Positions 23,801 to 51,156 of a stretch of DNA of 64,000 bases are shown one piece after another. Position numbers and translations under genes: made by a program. The stretch covers positions 49,783 through 113,782 of the forward strand of contig MEHQ01000798.1 of NCBI GenBank assembly GCA_008828725.1, given 5' to 3'. This stretch comes from Saccharina japonica (Eukaryota; Sar; Phaeophyceae; Laminariales; Laminariaceae). Position 1 is the first letter of the stretch; the number at the start of each line of letters is the position of its first letter. The notes beneath the pieces are model-generated. The model was not told where the DNA came from and made no database searches. It saw only the letters and a list, made by a program, of their open reading frames with translations.

Positions 23801-26800
23801 ATGTGCGACAACAAGGTGGTGCCAGACATGACAGGCGCTCGCCCGGACTCGACGATATCGTTGGTGCGTTTCGACCCCGCCAAGGAGATGCAAGTGCTAA
23901 GGGTGAGATGGACTTGCTTCCAATCTCATTTTCTTTTTAACGAGTTCCACTTCATGCTCTACGTAGATCTTTGAAGGCAGATTGATATCTTCTTGATCTT
24001 TTGTCGTATGATATCTGGTGCCGATATGCAATACGAGTAGCTCATGTTGCGGTGGCGCCCGTACTATCCGCATGATCTAGCACTGTTTCCTGGGTTGGAT
24101 GTATGACATTGTGTAGTATGCAGACCCGGGACAAAACCTTTCACAACGGTATGTGGGGAACTACAGGGTAGTACGAGATGTACTGCTGTAGATCATGATG
24201 AGCTGTCCGAGGTGTGCTACGTATTATAGGTCCTTTACGACGTTCACCCTCGAACCCATTTCGTACTACGAGTACTGGTAGGTCGTGTTTCTGCTCGTGT
24301 CGTAGCGAACGATCCTGTTTATTACAGGCATTGGTAAGTGTGGCTCGCACGCGCATACATTTACGTATCGTAGGTGCAAGTCGAACATGCTGTATTCGTA
24401 GGCTGTAAGATACTGTAGCGTGCCTGCCACCCATCACCCCTTCACATCTTGTTCCTGCAAACGACCTCACTGCTATATGTTCAGAGTTCTCCCATTGCTA
24501 CTAATAGATGCCGTCGGCACTGCGCATAAATACTCGTCACGTTGTATGTGCAAAGAGCACATTGTTTTGTGGTACGTAGTCTGTGACATCCGAAGCACAT
24601 CTATCTATCTATCCATCCACAGCAGTACTATCTGTATATAGCATCTGATCGACAGCCTGTAGTATCTTCTGAGGGCTCAGCCAAAAGTACCAAGCTGATC
24701 CCACTCTGTGATCTCATACTCGTACGTATTTGTCTATCTACTCATAATAGTACGTATTACACCTCCTCACAGCTACGTGAGATACCATCGCATTAGCCCA
24801 CCCTGAATAGTCGTGCAAGTAAATCACACGACGATCAAAGGATAATGATCACATCATCTCAGAAATCAAAAAGAAGGGTCGAAAGTGCGGCTATTCGAAA
24901 CACGTAATAGGTGAGGATATAGTACATACCCCCCACACCTCGTAATGAGGCTTCAACACATAACAGCCAATTTTCCTAATTGAGAATTGCCTTTCCGATG
25001 AGAATAAAAATCGAAAATATTGGGTTTTTTATTTAAGAGATGTACTTCCCTCACAGTCAAAATTCACACTGTAAACTATTGTCAGTTGTGACAGCCGTCG
25101 AAGACAAAAACAAAAACCGAAATCGGCATCGGCAGTCTCAAGATATCGAAGATCCAAGAAAATCAGGATTTATGGGCGAGGTACCTCGCCCTTAATTTCC
25201 AATTCCCTTATATCCTTTGTTTTACGAGCCTGTCAAGGTTGATTTCGTTTTTTTTTTCGTGGATCGACACCTACCATCAAGGAACATATATTCTGAGTTA
25301 AATTTTTATTGTGAGCGACACCCAACTCTTAAAAAACAACAAAGTACTAAAATCGATTTTCATTCTCAACGGAAAGGCAATTCTCAATTAGGAAAATCGG
25401 CTGTTACCTGACGCGTGAGACAAACGCGCCATACGAGAAGAAAAAAGCTGCGATATGCCAACCTCGTAAGTGCGGTTGGCACATCGTAGCTTTATCTTCT
25501 TGTAGGGGGCGCGTTTGTCTCACGCGGGAGGCGTTGAAGCCTCATTACAAGGTGTGGGGAATATGTATATATATCCTCACCTACTATTTGTTTCGAATAG
25601 CCGCGCCTTCGACCCCCCTTTTTGATTTCTGGGATGATTTGATCATCGTCCTTTGATCGTCGTGTGATCTGCATGCACGACTATTCAGGGTGGGCTAATG
25701 TGATGGTATCACGTAGCTATGAGGAGGTACAATAAGTATTATTATTAGTAGATAGACAAATACGTACGAGTATGAGATCACGTGCTAGTAACGGAAACGC
25801 CTCCGTAGAGCGTAACATGTATGAAGATGCATGGATAGTGAAGTCAGCCTGGTGCTAAGCTGAGCCCTACCTTCTTTGTACTCCGTTGTCGTACCCTATT
25901 GAGCTCTACCATGAGAACAACAAAAGTCACTGTACCAAGGAGAAGCGCGTGCCCTGGCCAGCATCGACATCGCTGTGCCCACCCCCTCTAAGGGCCTCGC
26001 CCCACAGACTACTCGCAAGGTTACCCCGCACGGTTACGAGTATTACTACAACAACACAGTAGTAGTACTACAACAGTAGTAGTATTACTACAACAGCAGT
26101 ATACCTTTCTTCGTTTTATGTTTTCATCGCGCACAAGGCGTTTTTTCTTGTCGTGGCCTTCTTACTCATACATACTACGTCGACAGCATCTCGAAAGCAC
26201 GAGATGGCAAATATCGATGAAATCGAATCGGCGAGCTGTTTGTGTGTGGGGACGCTGAACCCTTTGAACGCGCGATAAAAGGAGGGCAAGAAAGGAAAGA
26301 CACCTACCTACTACTACCTGTGACCAACTAAGGCTTGACAAATTGTCTATTAATAGAAGAGGTTGTTGAGGCTAAAACCTCCGGCAGGTCTTGAGTGGCT
26401 GGAAAATGAAAGTGACCACTAACGAAAAAAAACGAGGATAAAGCTCTTCTGCGAATATACCAGGTGTATCACCAAGGGAGATACCAGGTAATCGGGTACA
26501 CGACAAGATAAAACGACACACTACGTACGAGTACTCACGCCCTCCCCATGTCAGAACCACCACTCAGTGGGGTGGGATTTCTGTACGAATGACTTTAAAA
26601 ATCGTGTTGTTCTCGTTTTTTTTTGTGGTTTTGCTTGGTTGTAGCATACGCCCCCCTGTCTAAGACTATAATAATAGTAGGCCTTGGAACTAGAAGTTGA
26701 GTGGGGTATGTATCATGATGGTACATATCATATATATCAGGATTTTTTTTTCGGGTACCTTAAGACACGAATCCATGCCGTAAAAAACGCCTTGCTTTGC

Positions 26801-29622
26801 ATCAGTTTTAGTCGAGCCCCGAACTTCTGCCAACAAGGGGGCTGCGTGTGCACAGCTCCAATCAACGTGTTCCCTGACGCTGTAAATAGACGTTTTCGCA
26901 AAATTTAAAAGTTACGTCGACGGCAGGACTCGAACCTGCGCGTGAAATCACAATGGGTTTCGAATCCATCCCCTTAACCACTCGGGCACGTCGACCATTT
27001 CATACTTCCAATGTTTGCTTTCCTGTTACTATACATCAATACCATAATATTACTTTTGGTACTTGCTTGAAGAAAATAATGTATGATCGATTACAGCAGT
27101 AGCATACACCTGGTATATATATACTTCGTATATCTGTGGTACTTGAGGCCGTTCGTTATTTTATCATCGAAAAACTTTTGTTTCCTGATTTTTTCTCTTT
27201 TTCTTGAAAAAAATACCAGGAAAATCTGGAAAAATCTGGAAAAACCTGGGGAAAAAAATCCTAAATCGGGAAATTTAACATATAGGGCAAAATCTCAGTA
27301 ATATAATTCCTCTTTCAAGGAACAAAATCAGGAAAACCAGAAGCAAAAAAAAAAAAAACAGAAAAATCAGGAAAATTTGAAAATTTAGGACAAAACGTTC
27401 TTCGACAATTAACTGCGGTAGGTGCACGATGGGGTTTACCTCATGCGCTTTTATTTGTTGTATTTCCCCTTGGTTGTCATGCTACACATTGTACAATGGA
27501 TTCCCTTTTTTATGAACGCCGAACACAATAATAATATAAATACATAAATACCACAATAGGTACGAGTAGACACCAGGAACAATAACAATATCCAACAGAA
27601 AAGGGCCTGCTTCTTTTAGGCAATGGCAATTTTTCATGGAGACGGTGGTCTCCTCCCTATCGTATACAAAGTAAATGGCGTCGTCGGCAGGACTAAGCAA
27701 AATAGTTTTCGTTTTTCATAACCGTCATTAGCTAACCATCTATTGATATATATATATTATACGTTCGCGGACATCGTGTGTCGTTTGCGTTTGCACGTCT
27801 CGCCCTTCTGTTGGCTTTCTCTACAAGAGCGTAGTTTTGAGAGACGCGCTCCTGGCCCTGCTAGCCGAGGAACGGCGCAAGTTCATGGCCGGCGGCGGGC
27901 TGTGCATGAACACCGTCCTGCAGGCCCTGGTGGAGACAAGGGAAGCCTCTTTGCAGGTCGTCGAGGCCATCACAAGGTGTGCACAGCAGAGTATACGCAG
28001 GCGCACGAATAAGGAACAACATATTAATCGTAGTAATATTAGGATTAAAAAGAAACTATTATTTGGAAATCGTGTTTACAATACGTAGTAATATTGGTCT
28101 CATCTTTGCGGGGACGCTAAGAAATTGTAATTAAGAAATCGTGTTTAAGAACGCTAGGGTCACTTTTTGGGGGAGGCTAAGAAACTACGGTATAATTAAG
28201 AAATCGTGTTTAAGAACACCAGGCTCACTTTTTGAGTGACGCTAAGAAATTACAATTAAGAAATCGTGTTTAAGAACACCAGGCTCACTTTTTGAGGCAC
28301 GCTAAGAAAGCAGAATTGAGAACTCGTGCTCAGCGACAAACGCTACACTACATAGTAGTAATCCTACCAGGGATACAGCAGTAGACTTTGCCCAAGGTTG
28401 ATCGTATGGCATACACTTATATACCAGGTACACTGCTGTAGTTGGTATCACAGCAAGGTGTGAAGACTTGCTCAGATTAGGTGTGTTTTGTTGCCGAAGA
28501 CGTTTGTACTCTATCTGTACCACTATGTCCATAAATATAAGGACCATCTGTACACTAATATTCAATAAAAACGGTTCTTATAATTAGGTACAGAGTGGTA
28601 TGGTCTGCAGTTCGCTCATAGGTCAGTGTCGGACGCCTATTAACAATGTCTTGGTCACACCGCGATTCCTCGTTGCAACTTGTAACCTCTCCGGTGTCCG
28701 TGAAATCAGCCAAAATCGATTCAAGAGCACCCGCCCACGTGGCTACTGAAAAACGCGCCACGTCACGAACATTTGAGTTAGGTTCCGCGTGCACGCTACT
28801 GGTACGATAGGGTGTTAGGTGTTAGGAGACGTTCGGTGTCGAGAGCGACTTATTTCCTAAGAAGGACAGCAGTAGTAGCATCATAAAAGAGGTGAGAGCA
28901 AGCCTTACAGTAGTGTTGATTAGAGGGGATAGTGTAGGGTGACTGACTACCTTGGGGACATTAGAACACGTACAGTAGTATCCCCTCTGCGAGAGGTTTT
29001 CCTATTGAGCAGGTTGGCGTTGTTACTCTGACGCTTTCGGTTGCTCAGATATAGAAGAAGAAGAAACAGCCGTACTATCCCACACTCCGATCACGCAGAG
29101 GAGACTGTTCCCGAAGGGCTCGGATAAGCCTCACCCCTTCACCCCTCCGTTTTTCTCATCTCGAGGCCTAACACCATGACAATAAACCTATTGTGTTATT
29201 GCGCTGGGCCCTACATAGAAATCATAACCCGCAATTGACAAAAAAAACTAGGTACTGTATCCCCCTATGTTCAGACACCATACTATTTTCCTATGGTTCT
29301 GATTTCTACGTTTCCCGTAACCGCAGCCTACTCACCCAGCCTGGTCACCACTTTATTACCTGATGTGGCCACACTCACGCGCCGGCTTTTTGAGAATTCT
29401 TGACAAGAGCATGGATGGATAGCCTTAAGTATTCTTGACAAGAGCATGGATGTATCGCCCAAGCGTCTCTCCCTTCAAGCAAAATCGAGGCTCAAATTTA
29501 TTTTTAGACTGTCAGGACGGCGAAACGAAAACTTAAATCCCCGAAAAGGCATGAACATGGTATGACATGATATCACATGATGCTTCGTTTTTTGCCGTCG
29601 CCCCTTCGGTACACACCCGGCT

Positions 29623-29654
<32 letters not shown>

Positions 29655-32502
29655 CATGGATGGATGGATGGATGGATGCATGGATGGATGCATGGATGCA
29701 TGGATGGATGGATGGATGGATGGATGGATGCATGGATGGATGGATGGATGGATGGATGGATGGATGGATGGATGGATGGATGGATGAATGGATGGATGGA
29801 TGGATGGATGGATGGATGGATGGATGGATGGATGGATGCATGGATGGATGGATGGGTGAATGGATGGATGGATGCCTCGCGCACAAACTGTTTTGTATCG
29901 ACAGGTGGCGATTTACTCTGATCAAACCGGAATCGTTCGACGTGAGGGGAAAAAATTACGCCCTGACCATGGCCACGGATGTCGGTTTCCTCGCCACGGG
30001 GCTGACCCCTATTAAGGAGGCGTTCGGCATGGAATTCGGCACTGGAAACCCCTTCGCCCTTCCTTGTGCGACATCGTCCACCGAAATTGGCGCCAGCATC
30101 GCCAAAGGCAAGGGTGAAACCGTCAGAGGGCGGCCGGTCGGTAACCCGACGAAAACATCTCGATTGGTCGGCAGCGGTAAAGGTGAAAACGTGAGAGTCC
30201 CCGTCGGTAGTTCGACGGAAAAAAATCGATCGCCTCCACCGAAAGGGCCGCCCGGCGTGGTAGCCGGGAGCGGTCGAAAGGAGGTGAGCGTATACATGGC
30301 ATAGCCGGCCTACGAGGCGTTTTTTCTTTTCTTTTCTTTGTCGCGGGGTCCGTGTAAACGTGAAAAAAAGCTTCTTACGAGTATGTATTTGTTTTCGTTG
30401 CGGAAGAAAAATGCAGCTCAAACGTCCGGTCGTTCGGTCGTTTGTTCGTTCGTTCGTTCCTGACGACGAGTTGAGTCGGCAAACGGCCACGGCAAAAAAA
30501 AAATCTCGAACCCTTGAAAAACAAAAAGTCTAGATTGATTACCGGTACGACTGTATACTAGCAGGGTTCTACATAGGCAGTCACGTGACCACATGTATAC
30601 GTAGGTACAGTACGAGTAAATACGCAATTTAGTTTAGTGGGTAGTCCTATAAACCCACCAAAAAATATATATGCAGTACGAACACGTCGGGGCTCCAAGC
30701 GTAGGTCCTCGGCTTCCCTCCCGTCGCCGCGTTCGAACCCTCACCGAAGCCGCGCAAACTCACCAACACGAAACTTCTCTCGACAGGAGGTCGGTCGAAC
30801 CGCAACACCACCCGCGAGAAGACCAGCAGCTCTAACGACCAAACTCGGCAAAAAGCGGGCTGTCCATACAGACGACGTAAAATTCGCCCCGACCGGTGAC
30901 AACGCCGGGGGCGTTAAACGGCCGGGGATGGGGGGCGAATCTCAACCATTGTTGTCGTCGTCCTGCATGGAGGGTGGAGGTGGAGATGGAGATGTCGAGG
31001 CGGGGGAGGAGGTGGTAGGAGAGAGCAGAAGAAACGATGACCCCTTGCGCGAGGTGCTGTCGAAGTTGGGTGAGTTCGATGCCGAACAGCGGGAGCGGCT
31101 GGAGAGGGCGCAGCGCTTCCTCGAGGCGGAGATTGCAAGGTTCGTTGATGTAGCTGGGGCATTAAACAGAGAGAGAGAGAGAAGCGATGTCTTCGTGCAC
31201 CATCCATCGACAAGGTCGATCAACAATACACACCAGAATCCCCTCTCACCCCCCCCCCCCCCACCGGCATTGTAGGGATGCGAGGGTCTATGGTCATACG
31301 ACTACGGCCATGCATGACATGAACACACTTCCAGTCAATAGCAACCGCTGCTATTAAACTCCCATCCTCCCCTGGACCAAACCAAAAGCATGTTTTCCTA
31401 ACTACGCTCCCCGTTGTCTGAGTAGAGAGGAGGTACCAAATGTTTCTGACAATCCTTCCTTGAGAGGCTCTATACTATAAGTAAGTCACCCAAAAGCGGA
31501 CTTCGAGAAAAAACTTGCGCTTAGCCCATATCATGAGCAACCCCATGGGGCCAGGATAACAACGAACACAATTGTAAACCACAAATGAGATTGGAAATGT
31601 CTTGCGTAGGTCCTCGCACAGCAGGTGGTCGGGATCCCCCCCCCCCCGCCCCTTGCACAATGTGGGCGCAGAAAAAACTCCTTGTGGAGGCGTTCCACGA
31701 CGTAGCACACCACTATCGTAGGAATGCCGAATTGAGAGGTTGTGGGGTTTGCCAAATATTTTTGTGGAGGCATTATACAGTCTCTATAGCAAACCCCGCA
31801 AGGTGTTGACAACCTCTCGGTTCGGTACGCTTACTCGTGTGCCACGTTGTTCAATGTCTCCACAAGGAATTTTTTACGCCCAGGTTGTGTGTGCAGGGGG
31901 GGGGTCTCGGCCACCTGTGCAGTTAAGGATCTCCGCCAGTCATGCCATTTCAGGCTCCACGGCGGTGTGTAAACCCCTTCCCGTTACCGATGGCGAGAAA
32001 GTCTTCAGTTGGCTGTGACGTTATGCCGGCGGCTACGATGCTAATACAGTATACCTGGTGGCATATGTATGCTTATTTCACAAAACCATGGGGGGCGGCG
32101 ATTTGTGTTTCGATCTTCTCGAAGCAGAGGGGACAGACGCGGCCAGAACAACCATGTGGAGCACGGGCAGTAAGTGGGGTAGATCCGATGTGGTACAACG
32201 ATACATTTATAGAGTACGTGCATGCATATGTACAGGTTGGTTTCTGTTTTTGTTTCCCTTTGGGTTTCGTCTTCTTTCTGAGGATGGATGATGGATGATG
32301 GGTGATGGATGTTCACGGGTGGTCAATGTTGAAGCTCATTCCATACATCGTCTCGGGGGGCAAAAACACAACACAAATAAAATGTGGGTCATTTTTCGGT
32401 TTGGACAGGAGCGAGGCCAAGGCACGGGAATCATCCTGGTGGGGCTACCACCGCTGGGCGGCGCGACCATGGGTACCCGACGCCCACCTTCCACCCAGCT
32501 GA
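23801..32502 (+). CDS. Unrecognised 372-residue protein, six exons
   Basis: I do not recognise the family. Exons: 23801-23902, 27828-27976, 29905-30283, 30787-31139, 32128-32169, 32409-32502 (stop TGA). Phases 0,2,0,2,2 match at every junction, and the total of 1119 nt is exactly 373 codons, which is strong support. The N-terminal half looks globular: [19 protein letters not shown], then [20 protein letters not shown] leading into [20 protein letters not shown], and [18 protein letters not shown]. The middle (residues about 135-290) is Gly/Pro/Lys/Ser-rich and probably disordered. A charged helix ([20 protein letters not shown]) follows and the C-terminus is Trp-rich ([14 protein letters not shown]). 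There is no signal peptide or membrane segment. The start is the first Met in the open exon; the frame stays open upstream, so an earlier exon is possible. The two small 3' exons are the least certain. Confidence 0.65.
24705..25790. mobile_element. About 1.1-kb nested inverted-repeat element
   Basis: Outer arms of about 260 bp (24705-24965 and 25525-25790) are inverted copies, including ATCCTTTGATCGTCGTGTGA on one side and its complement on the other. Inside is a second inverted-repeat unit (about 24963-25408) with ends of the form TAACAGCC(A/G)ATTTTCCTAA, then a 115-bp hairpin (25411-25527) with arms ACGCG(T)GAGACAAACGCG. No transposase frame is present. The unit is probably a non-autonomous DNA element with another inserted in it. 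It sits in intron 1 of the unrecognised gene. Confidence 0.7.
26915..26995 (-). tRNA. tRNA-Ser, anticodon CGA
   Basis: The 81-nt cloverleaf on the minus strand has acceptor stem GTCGACG pairing with CGTCGAC, discriminator G, D-arm CCGAGTGGTTAAGG, anticodon loop TTCGAAA (anticodon CGA, reads UCG), a type II variable arm with GTGA/TCAC stem, and T-arm GCAGG-TTCGAGT-CCTGC. The long variable arm and discriminator G are serine identity features. The last anticodon-stem pair (31-39) is A against C. There is no intron and CCA is not encoded. It lies antisense in intron 1 of the unrecognised gene. Confidence 0.95.
27146..27405. mobile_element. Decayed T-rich/A-rich inverted-repeat element
   Basis: Starts GGCCGTTCGTTATTTTATCATC and ends in an A-rich arm with GGAAAATCTGGAAA repeats and ...GTTCTTCGAC. 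Layout and ends resemble the elements at 4261 and 20683, but the inverted repeats are degraded, so family membership is tentative. Confidence 0.35.
28085..28330. repeat. Tandem repeat, about 65-bp unit, four copies
   Basis: The unit contains AATTAAGAAATCGTGTTTAA, GAACACCAGGCTCACTTTTT and GACGCTAAGAAATTACAATT. Copies diverge by a few substitutions. It is located in intron 2 of the unrecognised gene. Confidence 0.8.
29622..29876. repeat. GGAT tetranucleotide minisatellite
   Basis: About 255 bp of GGAT units with interspersed GCAT variants. It ends 28 bp before the acceptor of exon 3 of the unrecognised gene (exon from 29905). Because 4 and 3 share no factor, all frames are open and produce false peptides (MDGWMDGW on plus, IHPSIHPS on minus). 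Confidence 0.97.
31264..31323 (+). repeat. Truncated dispersed G-tailed repeat in opposite orientation
   Basis: Reads CCGGCATTGTAGGGATGCGA, then GGTCTATGGTCATACGACTA and CGGCCATGCATGA, the reverse complement of the copies at 21324 and 43521. The C-run lies at the opposite side here. Confidence 0.55.
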
Positions 32503-35500
32503 ATCTACAACGGACGGCCGGCCGCCGCCCGGCGCCCACCATAGCTAGGCAAGCCACAGACACGCTGCCTTCCGGACGATGTTGCTTAGAGCTTTTGGTC
32601 GAAGTGCTGCAGGACATCGACTGTTGTAGTAGTGGATACTGTAGTACTGTAGCAAGAAACAGGAAAGTTGGCCTGGCCTGGTTTTATTTCGGTACGGGAG
32701 GGGGGGGGGTAGGTTGTTCTACACAAAAAAAAAAACTATCAAAATGAAAAAGAAAAAACCGTGTCGGGATTTTCTTCAACCTTAAAAATATCAGCCTGCC
32801 TTTGATTAAATGGCGCTCGTTTCCTTACTGAGTTGTAGGATCATAGTAAAAAAAAACAGCCACAGGTGCCTCGTACTGCTGGTATACCACTCCTAACCAA
32901 AATATTAGGATCGTTTTCATACCAAAATAATGTACAAACGTTGCTTATACTTTGGGACATAGTGGCATCACCCTGGCCGATATTATAAGAAACGCTTTCA
33001 GGCTAACTAACTATCGAGAAAATAATAACCAGAGCGGTTCGCAATCATCGTCGTAAAGTAACGTATTGTTGTTATGCAGCAGGACTTACTGTAGTCGCTG
33101 ATCGGGAAAAAACTGATCGTGTTGTCAGTGCTGCACTCCAATTGCTGCAGAGCCGCAGCTTCTGGTTGGTGCCGCTGCAGAGTAGGGCGAGATGCGAAAC
33201 GCCCGGGCCCGCCGCCACATTTTTGGGCGAGTGGTGTTCGACGGGTGGGGGTTGTTTTCTCGATTTGAGTTTGTCAAGTTTAGCTCATTGTTGCGCGGTG
33301 CCTCTCGCTGCAGTAACTAAGTCCATTGGCGTACTGTAGACTAATTAAGTTTGTAGTTCAGTTCGTCGTTTGCAGGCTTCGCTGCTTGGTTGTATCGCAC
33401 ATCCAAGTGGTGGTCTGGTTGGTTGATTGATTGATTGATTGATAGATCGTGCGTGAAGGACGACCAGAGTGTTGACAGGTTGACGGCTTTGACTGTGACT
33501 CCTCGGGAATGTTTGTCGGCTGAGCCACATCAACGATACTATACTATATCAACATTCGACGGGCGAGCAAGAAAACTATAAATACGTGGCACGCTTCCGC
33601 ATCCAACAACAAAACCCAAAGAGCACATCTGGGACGCGTCAACGCCCCTCGCCCTCTTCCACCCACCCTTTACGATACAAATTTTCCATTTGGAGCGCAA
33701 ACATATGTTCGCAGGCCAGCTCGGCAGCACGCACGGCGGGTCAACCGCGTCTCCTTGGCATGCTTCGTGTCATTCTTCTTGTAATTCGTGTGTACGATAT
33801 CCGTACACCCCTCAATCGACTACTACTGTTTTGGTCCGAACCCCCACACGTCGAGCGCAAGAGGGAGGGTGGATTTCAATTCTTGACCCCTAAACTAAAA
33901 CACGCACACACTCCCACCGTTCGCTTCGCATGCATTGCGCAGTGATTTCGCGCCCTCAGCAACGGCTGCGGTACACGGATAACTACTATTAATAGCACGG
34001 GGAAACATGCAGTAGTACGTAGCCAGAACCATATAAGGTATGTAAACCAACGGGGATATATGGTCTTTGGGATATACCGTTGTAGTCCCTCGCATTATCA
34101 CGGCTAGGAGACAGTCGGCATATTTTGTAAAAACCGTCAACTAGCCGTGAAACCAAAAAAAAATGGAGAGAACGGCGAAGGAGCTACAGCAAGCAGTACT
34201 ACGTAGTTAAAAAAACAAATTGAGTGTTGCGCTCCAAAAGCATCCTTTTCGGGGGGGCGTAGTGTCAGCGACGCACTTTTCCTGAGACAGCCAGGACCAC
34301 CCCCCTTTCCACGCGCCTTCGTCCCGCGATTATGAGTGGAGAATCCGAAAAACTAAAAGCTACATAGAACATACACAGACGGGGAAAACAACCACGCGCA
34401 AGAATTGCGACGGATATTTTGCGCCCGTTCAGCCAAAAATCAGATCAGTGACGTCTTTACGACATATCGCATACAATATGTAAATGTAAATAGTGCCTTC
34501 TCCCTCTCAACCGCGCATGGCCCCTCCCCTCCCCTCCCCTCCCCTCCCCTCCCTTCGCCCCCCCCATCCGCCCTCTCCTCCCATCAACACTAACGTGGCA
34601 AACGCTTCGTCCTGCTCACGCCGCTGTAATCGTACCGACATGCCTAAAATACCTCGCCCTCTCGCTCTCTTCTCTACAATACCTACCTATTAAAGGAAAT
34701 AAACAAAATTTCCCAAATGGCGGCGTGGGTCGAAAACGTGCCCATGTGTGGCATGGTAAATCAAAATAGTGGGGGTGTATCCGTGGTTCTTTTGCTCTTC
34801 TTTGCACCGCCGTGGCCGTACCGCTAGTACCTATCAAGAGGAAATAAACAAAATTTGCCCAAATGGCGTGGGTTGAAAACGTGCCCATGTGTGGCATAGT
34901 AAACTAAAATAGTGGGGGTGTATGCGAGGTTCTTTTGCTCTGCTTTGCACCACGGATTTCTGAAAAAAAAAAAGTATACAAGGTTTAGGTTTGTATATAC
35001 AACATGCTTGTCTAAAGTCGGCCCCTTCTCCCCCCCTCCCCTTCCGGGGACTTCCTCCTTCCACTTTATGGAAATCCGCTGTCGGAAACGATTTTTCCGT
35101 CGATCGTACGTACGAATGAACCCCTCAAAGAACAATAATAGACCACCGAATCGTCGACAAATTAGAAGAAGAGGATCCCGGCCCAACCTACGAAGCAGGT
35201 TTGAAATTTCACGCTATTGAGCCAGGCAAGTTTCTGCCGCCCCTCCCGGCGCACGCCCTCTCCACGAAGTGCGCGTGAACATGAAGAACGCCACCCGTGA
35301 GACACAGAGCTGTTGTCATATATGGTGTAGCAGTGATTGCGACCGCCTCTGTTTACCTTTGGGAAAACCTTCAATCGGCACCCCCTCGAGAGAGCACTCG
35401 CGACCTCGCGTACCATTGGCCTCTCAGTAGACGGGTGGGAGGGCGGGGAATCGGCAGCTTCTGCTGGCTGGGAGGCTGGCCCAATCAAAGGGAGCTGGCA

Positions 35501-35720
35501 AGCTAGCTGTCCCATCCTCCAGCCGGAGGCGTTTCCCTGTTCGGCGTTTTGGGACTGTTGTCTGCCGGCATCAAGCTTGACTCTCCTATTGTCCCGATTT
35601 GGGCTCTCGAGTGAACGGGTGAGCAAGATGGCGCAAAAGTAAAACGGTCCCGCCTTTCCGTCCGAAGAAAAGGCTCGAAACCGTCGTTGTCGCTCAGTGA
35701 CGAGAGAGAGGCGTTCTTTT
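32503..35720. other. Convergent intergenic region
   Basis: Lies between the stop of the unrecognised plus-strand gene and the stop of the minus-strand allantoicase gene. It contains a GATT run (33421-33443), a CCCCT run (34526-34556) and a two-copy direct repeat of about 145 bp (34690-34975). No conserved coding segment is visible. Confidence 0.6.
34690..34975. repeat. Two-copy direct repeat, about 145 bp
   Basis: Both copies contain GGAAATAAACAAAATTT, CCCAAATGGCG, AAAACGTGCCCATGTGTGGC, AAAATAGTGGGGGTGTAT and GGTTCTTTTGCTC, in the same order and orientation. Confidence 0.85.

Positions 35721-51156
<15,436 letters not shown>

Noticed and set aside
29567-30490. Long frames with MDGWMDGW or IHPSIHPS repeats
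   Set aside because: Translations of the GGAT minisatellite; only 29905-30283 within this range behaves as an exon.
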